From contig JAYQWA010000002.1 in assembly GCA_038148755.1 (NCBI GenBank), positions 1 to 64,000 on the forward strand: a stretch of DNA of 64,000 bases, read 5' to 3'. The position numbers were made by a program, and so were the translations under genes. This DNA is from UBA5109 sp038148755 (GTDB taxonomy: Bacteria; Pseudomonadota; Gammaproteobacteria; Pseudomonadales; Pseudohongiellaceae). The number at the start of each line of letters is the position of its first letter. The first letter of the stretch is position 1. Below the pieces are notes generated by a model. It made no database searches, was not told the origin of the DNA, and saw only the letters and a program-made list of their open reading frames with translations. Below are positions 1-8,617 of this stretch, piece after piece.

Positions 1-126
1 GACAATATCGTTTCTGATTGAAGTGATCTGGTCATCATTCAGATCTTGCGAGTAGACTGAAGCTGAAAGTGCAGTCATTAAAACTGTTACACCTATCAGT
101 CTGCATGCCAATTTAGTCTTTAACAT
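1..126 (-). CDS. 5' end of an unidentified exported protein (partial)
   Basis: The first 42 codons of a minus-strand gene that leaves the window at its left edge. ATG at 126 follows a clear AGGAGA ribosome site a few bases upstream. The peptide opens MLKTKLACRLIGVTVLMTAL and continues to SASVYSQ, a typical Sec signal peptide with likely cleavage near residue 26. The mature part begins DLNDDQITSIRND. Too little is present to assign a family. It is transcribed away from the amidohydrolase gene, with about 400 bases between them. Confidence 0.7.
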   Translation of the reverse strand, partial: MLKTKLACRLIGVTVLMTALSASVYSQDLNDDQITSIRNDIV

Positions 127-525
127 TTAATTTCTCCTAATCAATAAATTTTTCAGAATTTTCAATTTAGAACTAAAAATACCTGATTTAGTGCTAATCA
201 CGCTCGGCTGCACCAAAAAGTACCCCGTTCGCCGAAAGACACAATCCCTGGAACATGATTATTAAACCCCAGGTCGAGCCAAATCAAGCTGTGTCTCAGT
301 TTTAATACTCGTTCTAACCGTTACCTTGTAATATTTACTAAATACAGCAATTCCCGTGCCTTTTACATAATTTACGCACTGACAACTGTTTCCAGTTTAT
401 TCTACGCGGGTATTAGATTGATTAGTCCAAGCAATAAATTAATAATGACAGTCAGTATTCAAAAGCAGACACTAAAATTTTTATACCTGTAATCAGGTAA
501 TTAATAATTTGATTAGGAGTATGTA
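127..525. other. divergent intergenic region
   Basis: About 400 AT-rich bases between the partial left-edge gene and the M20 amidohydrolase gene. No ORF with coding character was seen. It must carry promoters for both directions. The only distinct structure is the short palindrome at 484-499. Confidence 0.6.
484..499. promoter_or_regulatory. palindrome, possible operator
   Basis: TACCTG-TAAT-CAGGTA is a perfect 6-bp inverted repeat ending 26 bases before the ATG at 526, between the putative promoter and the AGGAGT ribosome site. Its position fits a repressor site for the amidohydrolase gene. No regulator is identified. Confidence 0.3.
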
Positions 526-2112
526 ATGGTTTTTAAGAAAACAAAGCACTTAACATTTTTTTCCTGCATAGCACTGATTTTGATTTCATCGATTAGTTTT
601 GCCCAGACAGAGAATTTAAATGAATTAAAATCCGAGGCTATCCACGCCATAGATAATCAGTCAAAACTTATTCAAGAGATTGTTGACAGCCTTTTCTCTT
701 TTTCAGAATTGGGCTTCCAGGAATTTGAAACACAGCGATACTTGACTGATATGCTCAAAGAAAATGATTTTGAAGTGGAATTGGGTGTTGCTGGAATTCC
801 ATCATCCTGGTGGGCTACCTGGGGTAGCGGTCAACCCGTCATCGCACTGGGGTCTGATGTTGATGGTATTCCCAGAGCATCTCAAATGCCCGGCGTCGCT
901 TATCGCCAACCATTGGTTGAAGGGGCACCTGGTCATGGTGAAGGCCATAATTCTGGCCAGGCAGTGAATATTGCTGCTGCTCTCGCAGTCAAGGGAATTA
1001 TGGAGAGAGAAGGTCTGTCTGGAACAATTGTCTTATGGCCTGGAATAGCCGAAGAACTGCTCGGCGCAAAAGCTTGGTATGCCAGAGATGGTTTTTTTGA
1101 TGATATCGATGTTGTGCTGTTCAACCACGTATCAAGCAACATGGATGTAAGTTGGGGGCGGCCTATAGGCACAGGCCTTGTTTCGGTTGAATATATGTTT
1201 GAAGGAGTCGCTGCCCATGGTGCCGGAGCCCCCTGGGCTGGCCGCAGTGCACTTGATGCTGTTGAGCTGACTAATATTGGCTGGAATTTCCGTCGCGAAC
1301 ATCTTCACCCACTACAGCGTTCCCATTATGTTATAACCAATGGCGGTGACCAGCCTAATGTCGTGCCTTCTTATGCCAGTGTCTGGTATTTCGTTCGGGA
1401 AGTTACCGCAGATCGAATTCGAGAGAATTTTAATACGCTGCAAAGAATTGCTGAAGGCGCGGCAATGATGACAGATACTGCGCTGAGTAGACGTATTGTT
1501 GGTACGGCCTATCCAAAGCATTACAACCGTCCAGTCGCCTTAGCGATGGCAGAAAACATTTATCAGGTAGGTTTGCCTGAATGGTCAGAAGACGATCAGG
1601 TTTTTGCCAGAGCACTACAAGAAATGATGGGGGTCAATGAGGTAGGTTTGGCGACTGAAGTTGACGGCATTGAAGAGCCTGCGGAGACGCCTGTATCTGG
1701 CCCTTCTGACGATATTGGTGATGTTTCCTGGAACGTTCCGACAGTGACCCTGAGATTTCCTGCAAATGTCCCCGGGATGCAGGCGCATCATTGGTCCAGT
1801 GCCATGGCGATGGCGACACCGATTGCTCACAAAGGTGCTGCCGCTGGGGCCAAGGTTGTAGCGACTACGATGTTGGATTTACTGCTGGATGAACAGCTAC
1901 TCCAGGAAGCTAAAAATTACTTCACTGATATCCAGACAGCTAATGAGCAATATAGGCCTTTTATAGACTCTGATGATAATCCAGCTATTGAGAAAAATGC
2001 AGAAATTATGGCTGAGTTCAAACCCATGTTAGAGGAGTATTATTACGACCCATCACGATATGAAACCTACCTGGAGCAACTGGGAGTAAATTATCCGCAG
2101 TTAAGTCCATAG
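526..2112 (+). CDS. exported M20-family amidohydrolase (AbgB-like)
   Basis: 528 residues. Residues 1-26 form a Sec signal peptide, so the enzyme is probably periplasmic. The M20 metallohydrolase fold is recognisable: ALGSDVDGIP near 107-116 occupies the place of the usual ALRADMDALP motif, GHGEGHN at 136-142 matches the GHGCGHN metal site with Glu in place of Cys, and an EE pair lies at about 176-177. The closest described relatives are p-aminobenzoyl-glutamate hydrolase subunit B and related amidohydrolases, which cleave an amide bond of an N-acyl amino acid. The true substrate cannot be told. AGGAGT precedes ATG by 7 bases. It is a single gene, with a hairpin downstream at 2162-2228. Confidence 0.8.
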   Translation: MVFKKTKHLTFFSCIALILISSISFAQTENLNELKSEAIHAIDNQSKLIQEIVDSLFSFSELGFQEFETQRYLTDMLKENDFEVELGVAGIPSSWWATWGSGQPVIALGSDVDGIPRASQMPGVAYRQPLVEGAPGHGEGHNSGQAVNIAAALAVKGIMEREGLSGTIVLWPGIAEELLGAKAWYARDGFFDDIDVVLFNHVSSNMDVSWGRPIGTGLVSVEYMFEGVAAHGAGAPWAGRSALDAVELTNIGWNFRREHLHPLQRSHYVITNGGDQPNVVPSYASVWYFVREVTADRIRENFNTLQRIAEGAAMMTDTALSRRIVGTAYPKHYNRPVALAMAENIYQVGLPEWSEDDQVFARALQEMMGVNEVGLATEVDGIEEPAETPVSGPSDDIGDVSWNVPTVTLRFPANVPGMQAHHWSSAMAMATPIAHKGAAAGAKVVATTMLDLLLDEQLLQEAKNYFTDIQTANEQYRPFIDSDDNPAIEKNAEIMAEFKPMLEEYYYDPSRYETYLEQLGVNYPQLSP

Positions 2113-2161
2113 TTGATTGATTGAGAAAATTGATAGAAAGAAACGCTTACTCGGCATTATC

Positions 2162-2228
2162 AAAACGGCAATTTCTGCTAGTTCAGATTTGAATGTATCT
2201 GGTTTGCTGGTGCAAAAATTGCCGTTTT
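2162..2228. repeat. long-loop inverted repeat
   Basis: A perfect 13-bp inverted repeat: AAAACGGCAATTT at 2162-2174 and its complement AAATTGCCGTTTT at 2216-2228, with a 41-base spacer. It lies 50 bases after the amidohydrolase stop. It may be a terminator with an unusually long loop, a small RNA, or the ends of a tiny mobile element. Confidence 0.5.
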
Positions 2229-2244
2229 AAATTTGGAGTAAAAC

Positions 2245-2367
2245 TTGAAGCTATCAGATAATGATGCTGGTGAAGCCACTACCCAATCAGAAATTTTTAC
2301 TGTCAACAGTAATAGAACGCTATCTGCATTACAGCTGGAATGGGAGAGCTCAGCCTCGACACCTTAG
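2245..2367 (+). other. possible 40-codon remnant ORF
   Basis: TTG at 2245 sits 7 bases after GGAG and opens a 40-residue frame ending at TAG. The segment FTVNSNRTLSALQLEWE faintly recalls the N-terminal region of RecB-like PD-(D/E)XK nucleases, but it is far too short for that family. Either a remnant of a lost gene or chance; I cannot decide. Confidence 0.2.
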
Positions 2368-2384
2368 TTTCCCATGTTGATAAT

Positions 2385-3950
2385 TTACTGAGGACTGGCA
2401 GCAATAACTCTTACCCGCATTTGATTGGCACTGGCCTGAACGCCATCCGGGTAACGCAAACCCGAATTAAGGTTGACAGTCTGATTTATAGCGAGGCTGG
2501 CTAACCTGACTGATTGCTCAGCAAGTTGATCTGCCAGCACAGCGGTAAATTCCAACTGAATATTCTCCAAGGCGATACCTGAACGATTCATCACCCTGGC
2601 CAGCAAACGGTTTTCAGCATCGGTATAAGCTTGAACCTGAATATAATTGGATGGCGCATCTTCGATATCCAGACGTGTGTAAGCCAAAGCCGCCTCATTG
2701 GCTACTTGACCAGCTCCGCCAGCTGCCGCCTGAAAATACTGCTTGGCCAGGCTGCGATCATTATTATCCAGCGAAATTTTACCTAACTCATTCATGGCAG
2801 TGGCTGTCGGCAGCAAACCGACACTACGCTCCAGATCACTATGTGCCAGATTCTGATTACCAGTTCTGGCGTGAGCCACGCCCCTGCCCAGATAATAATC
2901 AAAGTAAGTATCATCCCTATCAATAGCCTGGTTATAGGTACTGATAGCCTCACGATAACGTTTCTGGTAAAGGTAGATATCTGCTTTCAAGCCGTAAAAT
3001 CTTGCCTCGTTAGGTACCATTGAAATAGCTTCATCCAGGTTTAATAAAGCTATTTCCATATCATCATCGGCAATGGCCCGCTCGGCTTCTGCAAATAATT
3101 GATAGGCTTCCTGATCAGCCTTAATCCCTGCAATGGCCTGCTGATAACGCGCTTCTCCAACTTCCATATCTCTTCCCTGCAAAGCTGGCATCAGTTCATT
3201 TACCAGAGCCTGATTATTGGCAACACGCTCTTCGGAAGGTGGGTGGCTGGCAAACAAACCATCAATCCAGCTCGATTCACGACCGGCTGAAAGACGTACA
3301 AAAGTTTCCTGTAAACTCACTGCCGCTCGAGGATCATAACCCGCTTCAACCATATAACGAATGCCATAAGTATCAGACTCCCGTTCAGCATCGCGACCAT
3401 AGCGCTGACTGATTAACTGCGCACCCAACTGACCTGCCCCAACGATATAGTCTGAATAGGCGCTGTCCTGGCTGGCAATAGCACCCACCGTTAATACTCC
3501 CTGCAACAAGGTCCCTCTGGCCATGGCTGATGCGCCATGACGGGCAGCCGCATGCACAACCTCATGCCCCAATACCGCCGCCAGTTCTCCCTCGTTGTTC
3601 AACTCAGTCAATAAGCCTCGATTAACAGCTATCTTGCCGCCGGGCAAGGCCCAGGCATTGGGAACGGAATTATTCAGCACAACAAATTCATATGGCAGGT
3701 CATAATCTCTTCTGGCAACTGTGGCCAGACGCTGCCCCACTTCGTTGACGTAGGCACTTAATTCAGGATCAACCTTATATAACCCGCCCTGGCTCTGTTG
3801 CGAAGGTCCATATTGTTCAGACCCTATCGAGATTTCATCCTGACGGGATAAAAGTGAAAATTGACTCTCGCCGGTGACAGGATTAACGGCACAGGACACC
3901 AGAAATAAATTGAGAACCAAGAAAACAGAAGAAAATAACATTCTGATCAT
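2385..3950 (-). CDS. M48-family metalloprotease lipoprotein with TPR domain (BepA-like)
   Basis: 521 residues. A lipoprotein signal ends in LFLVSC, with the modified Cys at residue 20. HEVVH at 129-133 is the zinc-binding HExxH of M48 peptidases, and Glu191 in the RESDTYG segment is the expected third ligand. Residues from about 270 to 420 are helical TPR-type repeats, followed by a C-terminal region of about 100 residues. This architecture resembles BepA/YfgC, a periplasmic protease and chaperone that polices outer-membrane protein assembly, but the protein carries an extra C-terminal domain, so orthology is not certain. Lipidation suggests attachment to a membrane facing the periplasm. Confidence 0.85.
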   Translation of the reverse strand: MIRMLFSSVFLVLNLFLVSCAVNPVTGESQFSLLSRQDEISIGSEQYGPSQQSQGGLYKVDPELSAYVNEVGQRLATVARRDYDLPYEFVVLNNSVPNAWALPGGKIAVNRGLLTELNNEGELAAVLGHEVVHAAARHGASAMARGTLLQGVLTVGAIASQDSAYSDYIVGAGQLGAQLISQRYGRDAERESDTYGIRYMVEAGYDPRAAVSLQETFVRLSAGRESSWIDGLFASHPPSEERVANNQALVNELMPALQGRDMEVGEARYQQAIAGIKADQEAYQLFAEAERAIADDDMEIALLNLDEAISMVPNEARFYGLKADIYLYQKRYREAISTYNQAIDRDDTYFDYYLGRGVAHARTGNQNLAHSDLERSVGLLPTATAMNELGKISLDNNDRSLAKQYFQAAAGGAGQVANEAALAYTRLDIEDAPSNYIQVQAYTDAENRLLARVMNRSGIALENIQLEFTAVLADQLAEQSVRLASLAINQTVNLNSGLRYPDGVQASANQMRVRVIAASPQ

Positions 3951-3981
3951 TTTTATCTCCAGTTATATCCAGAATAAAATC

Positions 3982-4731
3982 TTATTGAATAAAATATCTG
4001 AGCACCAGCCAAAAACCTGCCAGCGCGGTACAAACCAGAATAATGCGGGTAAACCAAAGCTGCGATACCCAGTTTAAAAATTTTCGGCCAAGCAGAGCGC
4101 CAACATAAACAAGCGGAGCCGTCAGCGCAATAGATGAAAAGTAAGCAGGTGTGAATAAGTCCTGATAATAGAAAATCGGAATCTTGGTGGTATTAACAGC
4201 CAGAAAGAAAATACTGCTGGTACCTACAAACGCTTTTTTATCCAGCTTAAGCAGTAAAAAGTACAAGGACATGATGGGGCCAGCGGCATTGCCTATCGTC
4301 GTGGAGATACCAGCTACAACACCCGAACTGCCTCTGACTTTTTGCGGATGATGAATTGCCCATTCAGTAAGCCTAGGCCGGAATGGTTCCAGAGAAACCA
4401 GGAAAACCACCATGAGCCCGATCACCAGTCCCAGATTATTATCATCAAGAAAATTGAGCATGAAGCCCCCTGCCGCTATACCCAGAAGCACTGGGAAAAT
4501 CATTTTTTTCAATTCGCTGAGGTGCGCAAGCCGCCAATAAAAACTCACGGCAACAAGGTCGCCAACCAGCAGATAAATTAAACAGATTCCCAGGGCTTCC
4601 CTGGGGGTAAAGGCCAGCGCCACCACAGCCGACATAAGTGCCCCCAGTGAAGGAACCCCGGCTTTTACAAAACCTGTAAAAAGAGCAACTGCAGCTAGCA
4701 GCAAAAGATATTCTGGCGGAAGGAAACTCAA
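3982..4731 (-). CDS. TauE/SafE-family permease
   Basis: 249 residues with about eight hydrophobic helices and two related halves, typical of TauE/SafE (DUF81) transporters. Members export or import sulfite, sulfoacetate or other organic anions; the substrate here is unknown. The only in-frame start near the N-terminus is TTG at 4731 (then SFLPPEYL), since the next Met is residue 33. That start lies in the U-tract of the preceding gene's terminator hairpin, with AAAGG of the stem as its only candidate ribosome site. Confidence 0.75.
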   Translation of the reverse strand: MSFLPPEYLLLLAAVALFTGFVKAGVPSLGALMSAVVALAFTPREALGICLIYLLVGDLVAVSFYWRLAHLSELKKMIFPVLLGIAAGGFMLNFLDDNNLGLVIGLMVVFLVSLEPFRPRLTEWAIHHPQKVRGSSGVVAGISTTIGNAAGPIMSLYFLLLKLDKKAFVGTSSIFFLAVNTTKIPIFYYQDLFTPAYFSSIALTAPLVYVGALLGRKFLNWVSQLWFTRIILVCTALAGFWLVLRYFIQ

Positions 4732-4768
4732 AAAAAGCCTTTAAAGTGAGTACTTCAAAGGCTTTAGT
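4732..4768 (-). terminator. rho-independent terminator of the PCuAC-like gene
   Basis: On the minus strand AAAGCCTTT (complement of 4757-4765) pairs with AAAGGCTTT (complement of 4734-4742) across a 14-base loop and is followed by a run of T. It closes the 4848-5372 gene and abuts the start of the permease gene. Confidence 0.7.
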
Positions 4769-4847
4769 TTAACAAAATATCAGAAACAAGGCGTATAAAT
4801 CAGTTTGACTATATTCCTGTTTAAAACGGACAGGTTAAACAGCTTGC

Positions 4848-5372
4848 TTAGCGTTTGACCGGCACGCGGACAACATAATCCTGCTCATTAGGAATACCCG
4901 CTTCACGAATTTTTGCGCCACTAAAGGCCCCAGCGAAGCCCCCTTCTTGCGCTTCCACTGCTTCCATTGCTTCACGTCCACGACGTATCAAAAGAGTTAC
5001 TTCCTGCGTTTCACCGGCCATAACCGACTCGGAAACATTGCTTAACTGAATATGCATGCCCCTTGCATCCATAGCCAGACGCTCATTAGGCAGAATTTCA
5101 ACATACTCCAATGTTTCATTATTTGGGCCAATAACCACGGCACTTTCAAAAGTCTCACCACTGGCGCTCAATATGCGCATTGGTTCATCATCGAAATTAG
5201 TGATGGTGAAATAGGCGTTAGCTGAATCAGAACCAGCATTCTCAATGTAAGAGCTTTCTATCGCCATAAAACCCGGAACCATAACCGGCTGTGCATGTGC
5301 TGATAGCTGGAAACCCAGAGCAGCCAATAACACTATAAAAAATTTACCCAATTTCAATATATTAAGATTCAT
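4848..5372 (-). CDS. PCuAC-like periplasmic protein with degenerate copper site
   Basis: 174 residues from ATG at 5372, which has GAGG six bases upstream; a TTG two codons earlier is the alternative. The signal peptide ends in LSAHA. The fold pattern of the PCu(A)C copper chaperone is clear: AYFTITNFDDEPMRILSASG, then LPNERLAMDARGMHIQLSNV, then MAGETQEVTLLI. In the family, copper is held by an H(M)x10Mx21HxM motif. Here the first HxxM is absent (GETFESAVV) and the second HxM reads HIQ, so only one His remains. A roughly 40-residue C-terminal tail follows. Copper delivery is therefore doubtful. Confidence 0.7.
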   Translation of the reverse strand: MNLNILKLGKFFIVLLAALGFQLSAHAQPVMVPGFMAIESSYIENAGSDSANAYFTITNFDDEPMRILSASGETFESAVVIGPNNETLEYVEILPNERLAMDARGMHIQLSNVSESVMAGETQEVTLLIRRGREAMEAVEAQEGGFAGAFSGAKIREAGIPNEQDYVVRVPVKR

Positions 5373-5471
5373 TTCCAACCTCGTTGAATAATAATTTGCT
5401 CTGCGAATGATATCATTAATTCTTCTTAAGGTTAGTGCAAAAAATAAGATTATTAAAGATTTCCAGCGTCC

Positions 5472-5801
5472 CTAAAATCTTCCCTGTCGGCGCGTAATTT
5501 TATCTTCAAGTTCTGTTAGAACCTGCTCGTCAACAATAAATAAGTCTGTCGGATAGGAAACTCCCTGTAACAACATGTTGTTATAGATACCGATATTTTC
5601 ATAAAGATTCAGCCCCATACCGGCGAGATACTGCAAGCGCATATTTTTATCAACATTGATATCGGCATCTTCCAGCCAGTGTGCCAGATTATCAGGCTGG
5701 TCGGCAAAGGTACTGAATAAAGCTGTCACATTTTCCAGCCTTACTTCAGCCAGTGATGCCCTAACCTGAGCGTGACGTGGATGGTTATAGCGTTCCATCA
5801 T
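5472..5801 (-). pseudogene. C-terminal remnant, possibly of a fused spermidine-synthase-like protein
   Basis: A 109-residue frame with two adjacent ATG codons but no ribosome site, and a TAA five codons upstream. The text WLEDADINVDKNMRLQYLAG resembles, from memory, the C-terminal end of long membrane-fused spermidine synthase-like proteins, which carry an 'N-T-D-R-x-x-R-L-x-Y' segment there. Nothing of the upstream membrane or methyltransferase-fold parts is found before it. I read it as a truncated leftover. It could also be a small unknown gene. Confidence 0.35.
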
Positions 5802-5964
5802 ATGATCAAAATTTTAGGCAATCCACGTAACTTTCAATAATACTTACGCAATCAACCCCTAGACTGATTAACAATTTGCTAAGTTTAGGCGTCTTCGTAT
5901 AATACCGAAGCGTTCCAATTTGATAATTCACACTAAACGACAATAAAACGACATAGGTCATTCA

Positions 5965-6774
5965 TTGCGAATAACTGCCATCACATATCGCACCTTCTGT
6001 TTACTTGCCTGTTTGCCTGCACTGTCATTTGGTTTTTCTTCGAATGCGCTGGCCTGGGACTGGAAAGGGTTCTGGGAAAATACAAACCAGCAGGGAAATC
6101 ATGCCTTCATGCAGGAAGATTACCAAAGTGCCGTAGTGCTGTTTGAAGATATTGCCTGGCGTGCTGCGGCAAATTATCGTCAGGGCAATTATGAAGCCGC
6201 TTTAATAGATTTAGCGGAACTTCAAGACATCGAGTCCCTTTACAATCGTGCTAACGCACTCGCCATGCTTTACCGACTTAATGAGGCTATTGATATTTAC
6301 CGCCGAGTTTTAAATATTGATCCGGCCCATGAAGCAGCGGCCAAAAATCTGGAAATTGTCGCGGCCCTGCAGGCAAGACTGACTGACGACCCCGGTATGG
6401 ATGTTGAGATGGAACGTGAAGAAGGCGAAGATGCTGACATGCTGGATAAAGATGAAAGCCAGGAGATTACTGGTGCCACCAATGGTCAGGAAAACGAACA
6501 AAACCAGACAGACACATCGCAAAGCATTAGCCAGCAAGACAGCCAGGATGCCGACGGTAATAAAGGTAACAGTCAACTTGAAGATCCTGAGTCAGCTGAA
6601 GAGCAGGAATTCAGTGCAGCACTGGAGCAGGAACTTTCCCTGCAGCAATGGTTAGGACGCATAAAAGATGAACCCGGAACTCTGTTAAAAAACAAGTTTG
6701 CATTGCAGCGTAAAACTGCCAGCCAGCTTGAAATTGACATACTGACGCTTGAACGCAATCAGCAGTTATGGTGA
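5965..6774 (+). CDS. BatC-like exported TPR protein
   Basis: 269 residues from TTG at 5965, with AGG seven bases upstream and no closer ATG. A signal peptide ends in NALA. WDWKGFWENTNQQGNHAFMQ and the following TPR units (to about residue 130) match the TPR segment found in BatC, or at the C-terminus of BatB-type proteins, of aerotolerance operons. An acidic, Gln-rich linker (about 140-205) leads to a conserved end, QQWLGRIKDEPGTLLKNKF. The next gene, batD-like, overlaps by seven bases (ATGGTGA), so the two are translationally coupled. The usual MoxR ATPase and von Willebrand BatA/BatB genes are not upstream in this window. Confidence 0.75.
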   Translation: MRITAITYRTFCLLACLPALSFGFSSNALAWDWKGFWENTNQQGNHAFMQEDYQSAVVLFEDIAWRAAANYRQGNYEAALIDLAELQDIESLYNRANALAMLYRLNEAIDIYRRVLNIDPAHEAAAKNLEIVAALQARLTDDPGMDVEMEREEGEDADMLDKDESQEITGATNGQENEQNQTDTSQSISQQDSQDADGNKGNSQLEDPESAEEQEFSAALEQELSLQQWLGRIKDEPGTLLKNKFALQRKTASQLEIDILTLERNQQLW

Positions 6775-8228
6775 ATCAACAAAAAAATCCTTTTTTCTAT
6801 TGTGTCTTTCTGCTTTTCCTGATTTTTCTTCCTGGCGCCATCCAGGCACAAGCCCAATCAACTGACATATCTCCTGCGATCAGAAATGCCACAGAAAATA
6901 ATGAAGTCTTTCTGCAGGCCACTATCAGTAAAGATCAGGTTTATGTTCAAGAAGCATTAATCTACAGCATAAAACTTTATTACACGCTAGGATTTGAACG
7001 TGGCGCCTCTTTTTCACGACTTGAAATGCCTGAGGCAGCTTTCAATAAACTGGGGGATGACCTTAACTATACTGAAACCGTTGACGGAACGCTTTACACA
7101 GTTAATGAAAGCCGCTTTGTGATTTTTCCTCAAACCAGTGGAGAGTTTACGATTGCGCCAGTACGTTTTCGGGCCTTTACACAAACCCGGGCCACCCGTA
7201 ACAACCCTAACCTGCAAACTACTGAGCGACGACAAACGATAGAGCTATCCTCTCAGGAACATCGGATAAGCGTTTCCCCTGTGCCAGTTAATTACCCAAG
7301 TCCAAACTGGATCCCAAGCTCTCAAGTAAGCATCTCTGAAACCTGGAGCCGGTCTTTGCAAGATATGCGAATTGGCGATTCAGTCGTGCGTAGTATTGAA
7401 CTTAATGCTGAAGATATTTATGCCTCCATGCTCACCAACCTGGATTTCACCAGTGACTCAGCATTACGTTATTACCCGGCAGAGGCTCAGCAGGTCGATA
7501 TCACTGAAAATAGCGGCGTCCGTTCCATCCATACCCAAAACATCACGCTGGTCGCAACAGAAGCTGGCAGATTTACCTTACCTGCTGTTGAAATTCCATG
7601 GTGGAATACTGTGAGTAATCGCCTGGAATATGCCAGCCTGCCTGCACAGGACCTTGACATCCTGACTGTTGATGGACAACAAGTGGAGCCAGTAGCAGAG
7701 TCGTCAGGCAGTAATGAGCCAGCAAATTATTTCTGGTTTTCAGTCAACCTGAACCTCTTACTATTTCTTGGAGCACTTTTATTATTGTCTACCTTATTTT
7801 TTGGGCCAGCATTGCTATTGGTCTGGGCTAAACTGCAAAACTTTATTAACCATGTATTGCTTCAAAAAAAGACAAAAGTAGCCGAGCATATTCAGAAGCT
7901 TCCCGACATCAATCTTAGTTTTCAAAAGCTTAGCAATGCCTGTGAACATAAAAATATAAGAGCATGCGCAGAAAGTTTCCTGTTATGGGGGCAGGCATAC
8001 TTCCAAAATCAAGCTTTATATAATATTGAAAAATTAAACGCAGAATTTAATCACAATGCACTGGAATCTTTACTCCAGGAATTACAGACATGCCTCTACG
8101 CTGAAGAGAATACTAAAGATTTTAATTTCGAAAATTTTCTGCAAATAGTGACAGCGCTGCACAAAAACAGAAAATCCAAAATGGGGAAAGTGCTTCCCTA
8201 TAATTTACCTCCCTTATACAAAAACTAG
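6768..8228 (+). CDS. BatD-like membrane protein
   Basis: 486 residues. The signal peptide ends in AIQAQA. A large extracytoplasmic beta-rich region (to about 320) contains the early 'VYVQEALIYSIKLYY' strand pattern and two repeated domains typical of BatD ('oxygen tolerance'). A transmembrane segment follows at about 325-352, then a cytoplasmic helical tail of about 130 residues. Bat proteins are linked to envelope stress and oxygen tolerance in several bacteria; the molecular role is unsettled. The gene starts inside the end of the TPR gene. Its stop shares the CTAG tetranucleotide with the stop of the convergent remnant. Confidence 0.75.
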   Translation: MVNQQKNPFFYCVFLLFLIFLPGAIQAQAQSTDISPAIRNATENNEVFLQATISKDQVYVQEALIYSIKLYYTLGFERGASFSRLEMPEAAFNKLGDDLNYTETVDGTLYTVNESRFVIFPQTSGEFTIAPVRFRAFTQTRATRNNPNLQTTERRQTIELSSQEHRISVSPVPVNYPSPNWIPSSQVSISETWSRSLQDMRIGDSVVRSIELNAEDIYASMLTNLDFTSDSALRYYPAEAQQVDITENSGVRSIHTQNITLVATEAGRFTLPAVEIPWWNTVSNRLEYASLPAQDLDILTVDGQQVEPVAESSGSNEPANYFWFSVNLNLLLFLGALLLLSTLFFGPALLLVWAKLQNFINHVLLQKKTKVAEHIQKLPDINLSFQKLSNACEHKNIRACAESFLLWGQAYFQNQALYNIEKLNAEFNHNALESLLQELQTCLYAEENTKDFNFENFLQIVTALHKNRKSKMGKVLPYNLPPLYKN

Positions 8229-8617
8229 GCAATAAGCTCCAACTCAGTCAATAAAGTACAATGGTCCGACAAAGGTTGCCAATCAGCACCGACCAGTTTT
8301 TTACTCTGGTTAACCTGGAAGCCGCGTTGATGAATCCTGTCCATTTTTAATAAAGGGAGACGCGCAGGATAAGTTCTTGCTAAAGCCCCCTCAGTACGCA
8401 AATGAGCTTCTTCCAACTGCAGTGCCTGCTGGAGGTAATGATGGCAGGACAAGCGCCAGTCATTAAAATCTCCTGCCAGTATCAAAGGTTCTGACAGTGG
8501 GATTTCAGCCTGGATATATTCAACAAGCTGTTGAATTTGCAGACGCCTTTCTTTTTCAAACAAGCCTATGTGCACACAAAGTAAATGGATATTTTCATTG
8601 GTTGTACCATGAAAATT
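8225..8617 (-). pseudogene. 5'-truncated endonuclease/exonuclease/phosphatase-family gene
   Basis: Homology to EEP-family hydrolases is good over the C-terminal half: FHGTTNENIHLLCVHIGLF, then LILAGDFNDW (metal-binding GDFN) and LSDHC (catalytic SDH). The first half of the domain is missing. The coding text can be followed upstream to 8617, where a TGA closes the frame; the only start inside is GTG at 8575, past conserved sequence. At that same point the divergent PGPGW gene begins abruptly, so a deletion has probably removed the 5' ends of both. Confidence 0.7.

Noticed and set aside
8497..8601. Long 5' extension of the PGPGW frame
   Set aside because: It is antisense to conserved EEP sequence, so it is not its true N-terminus.
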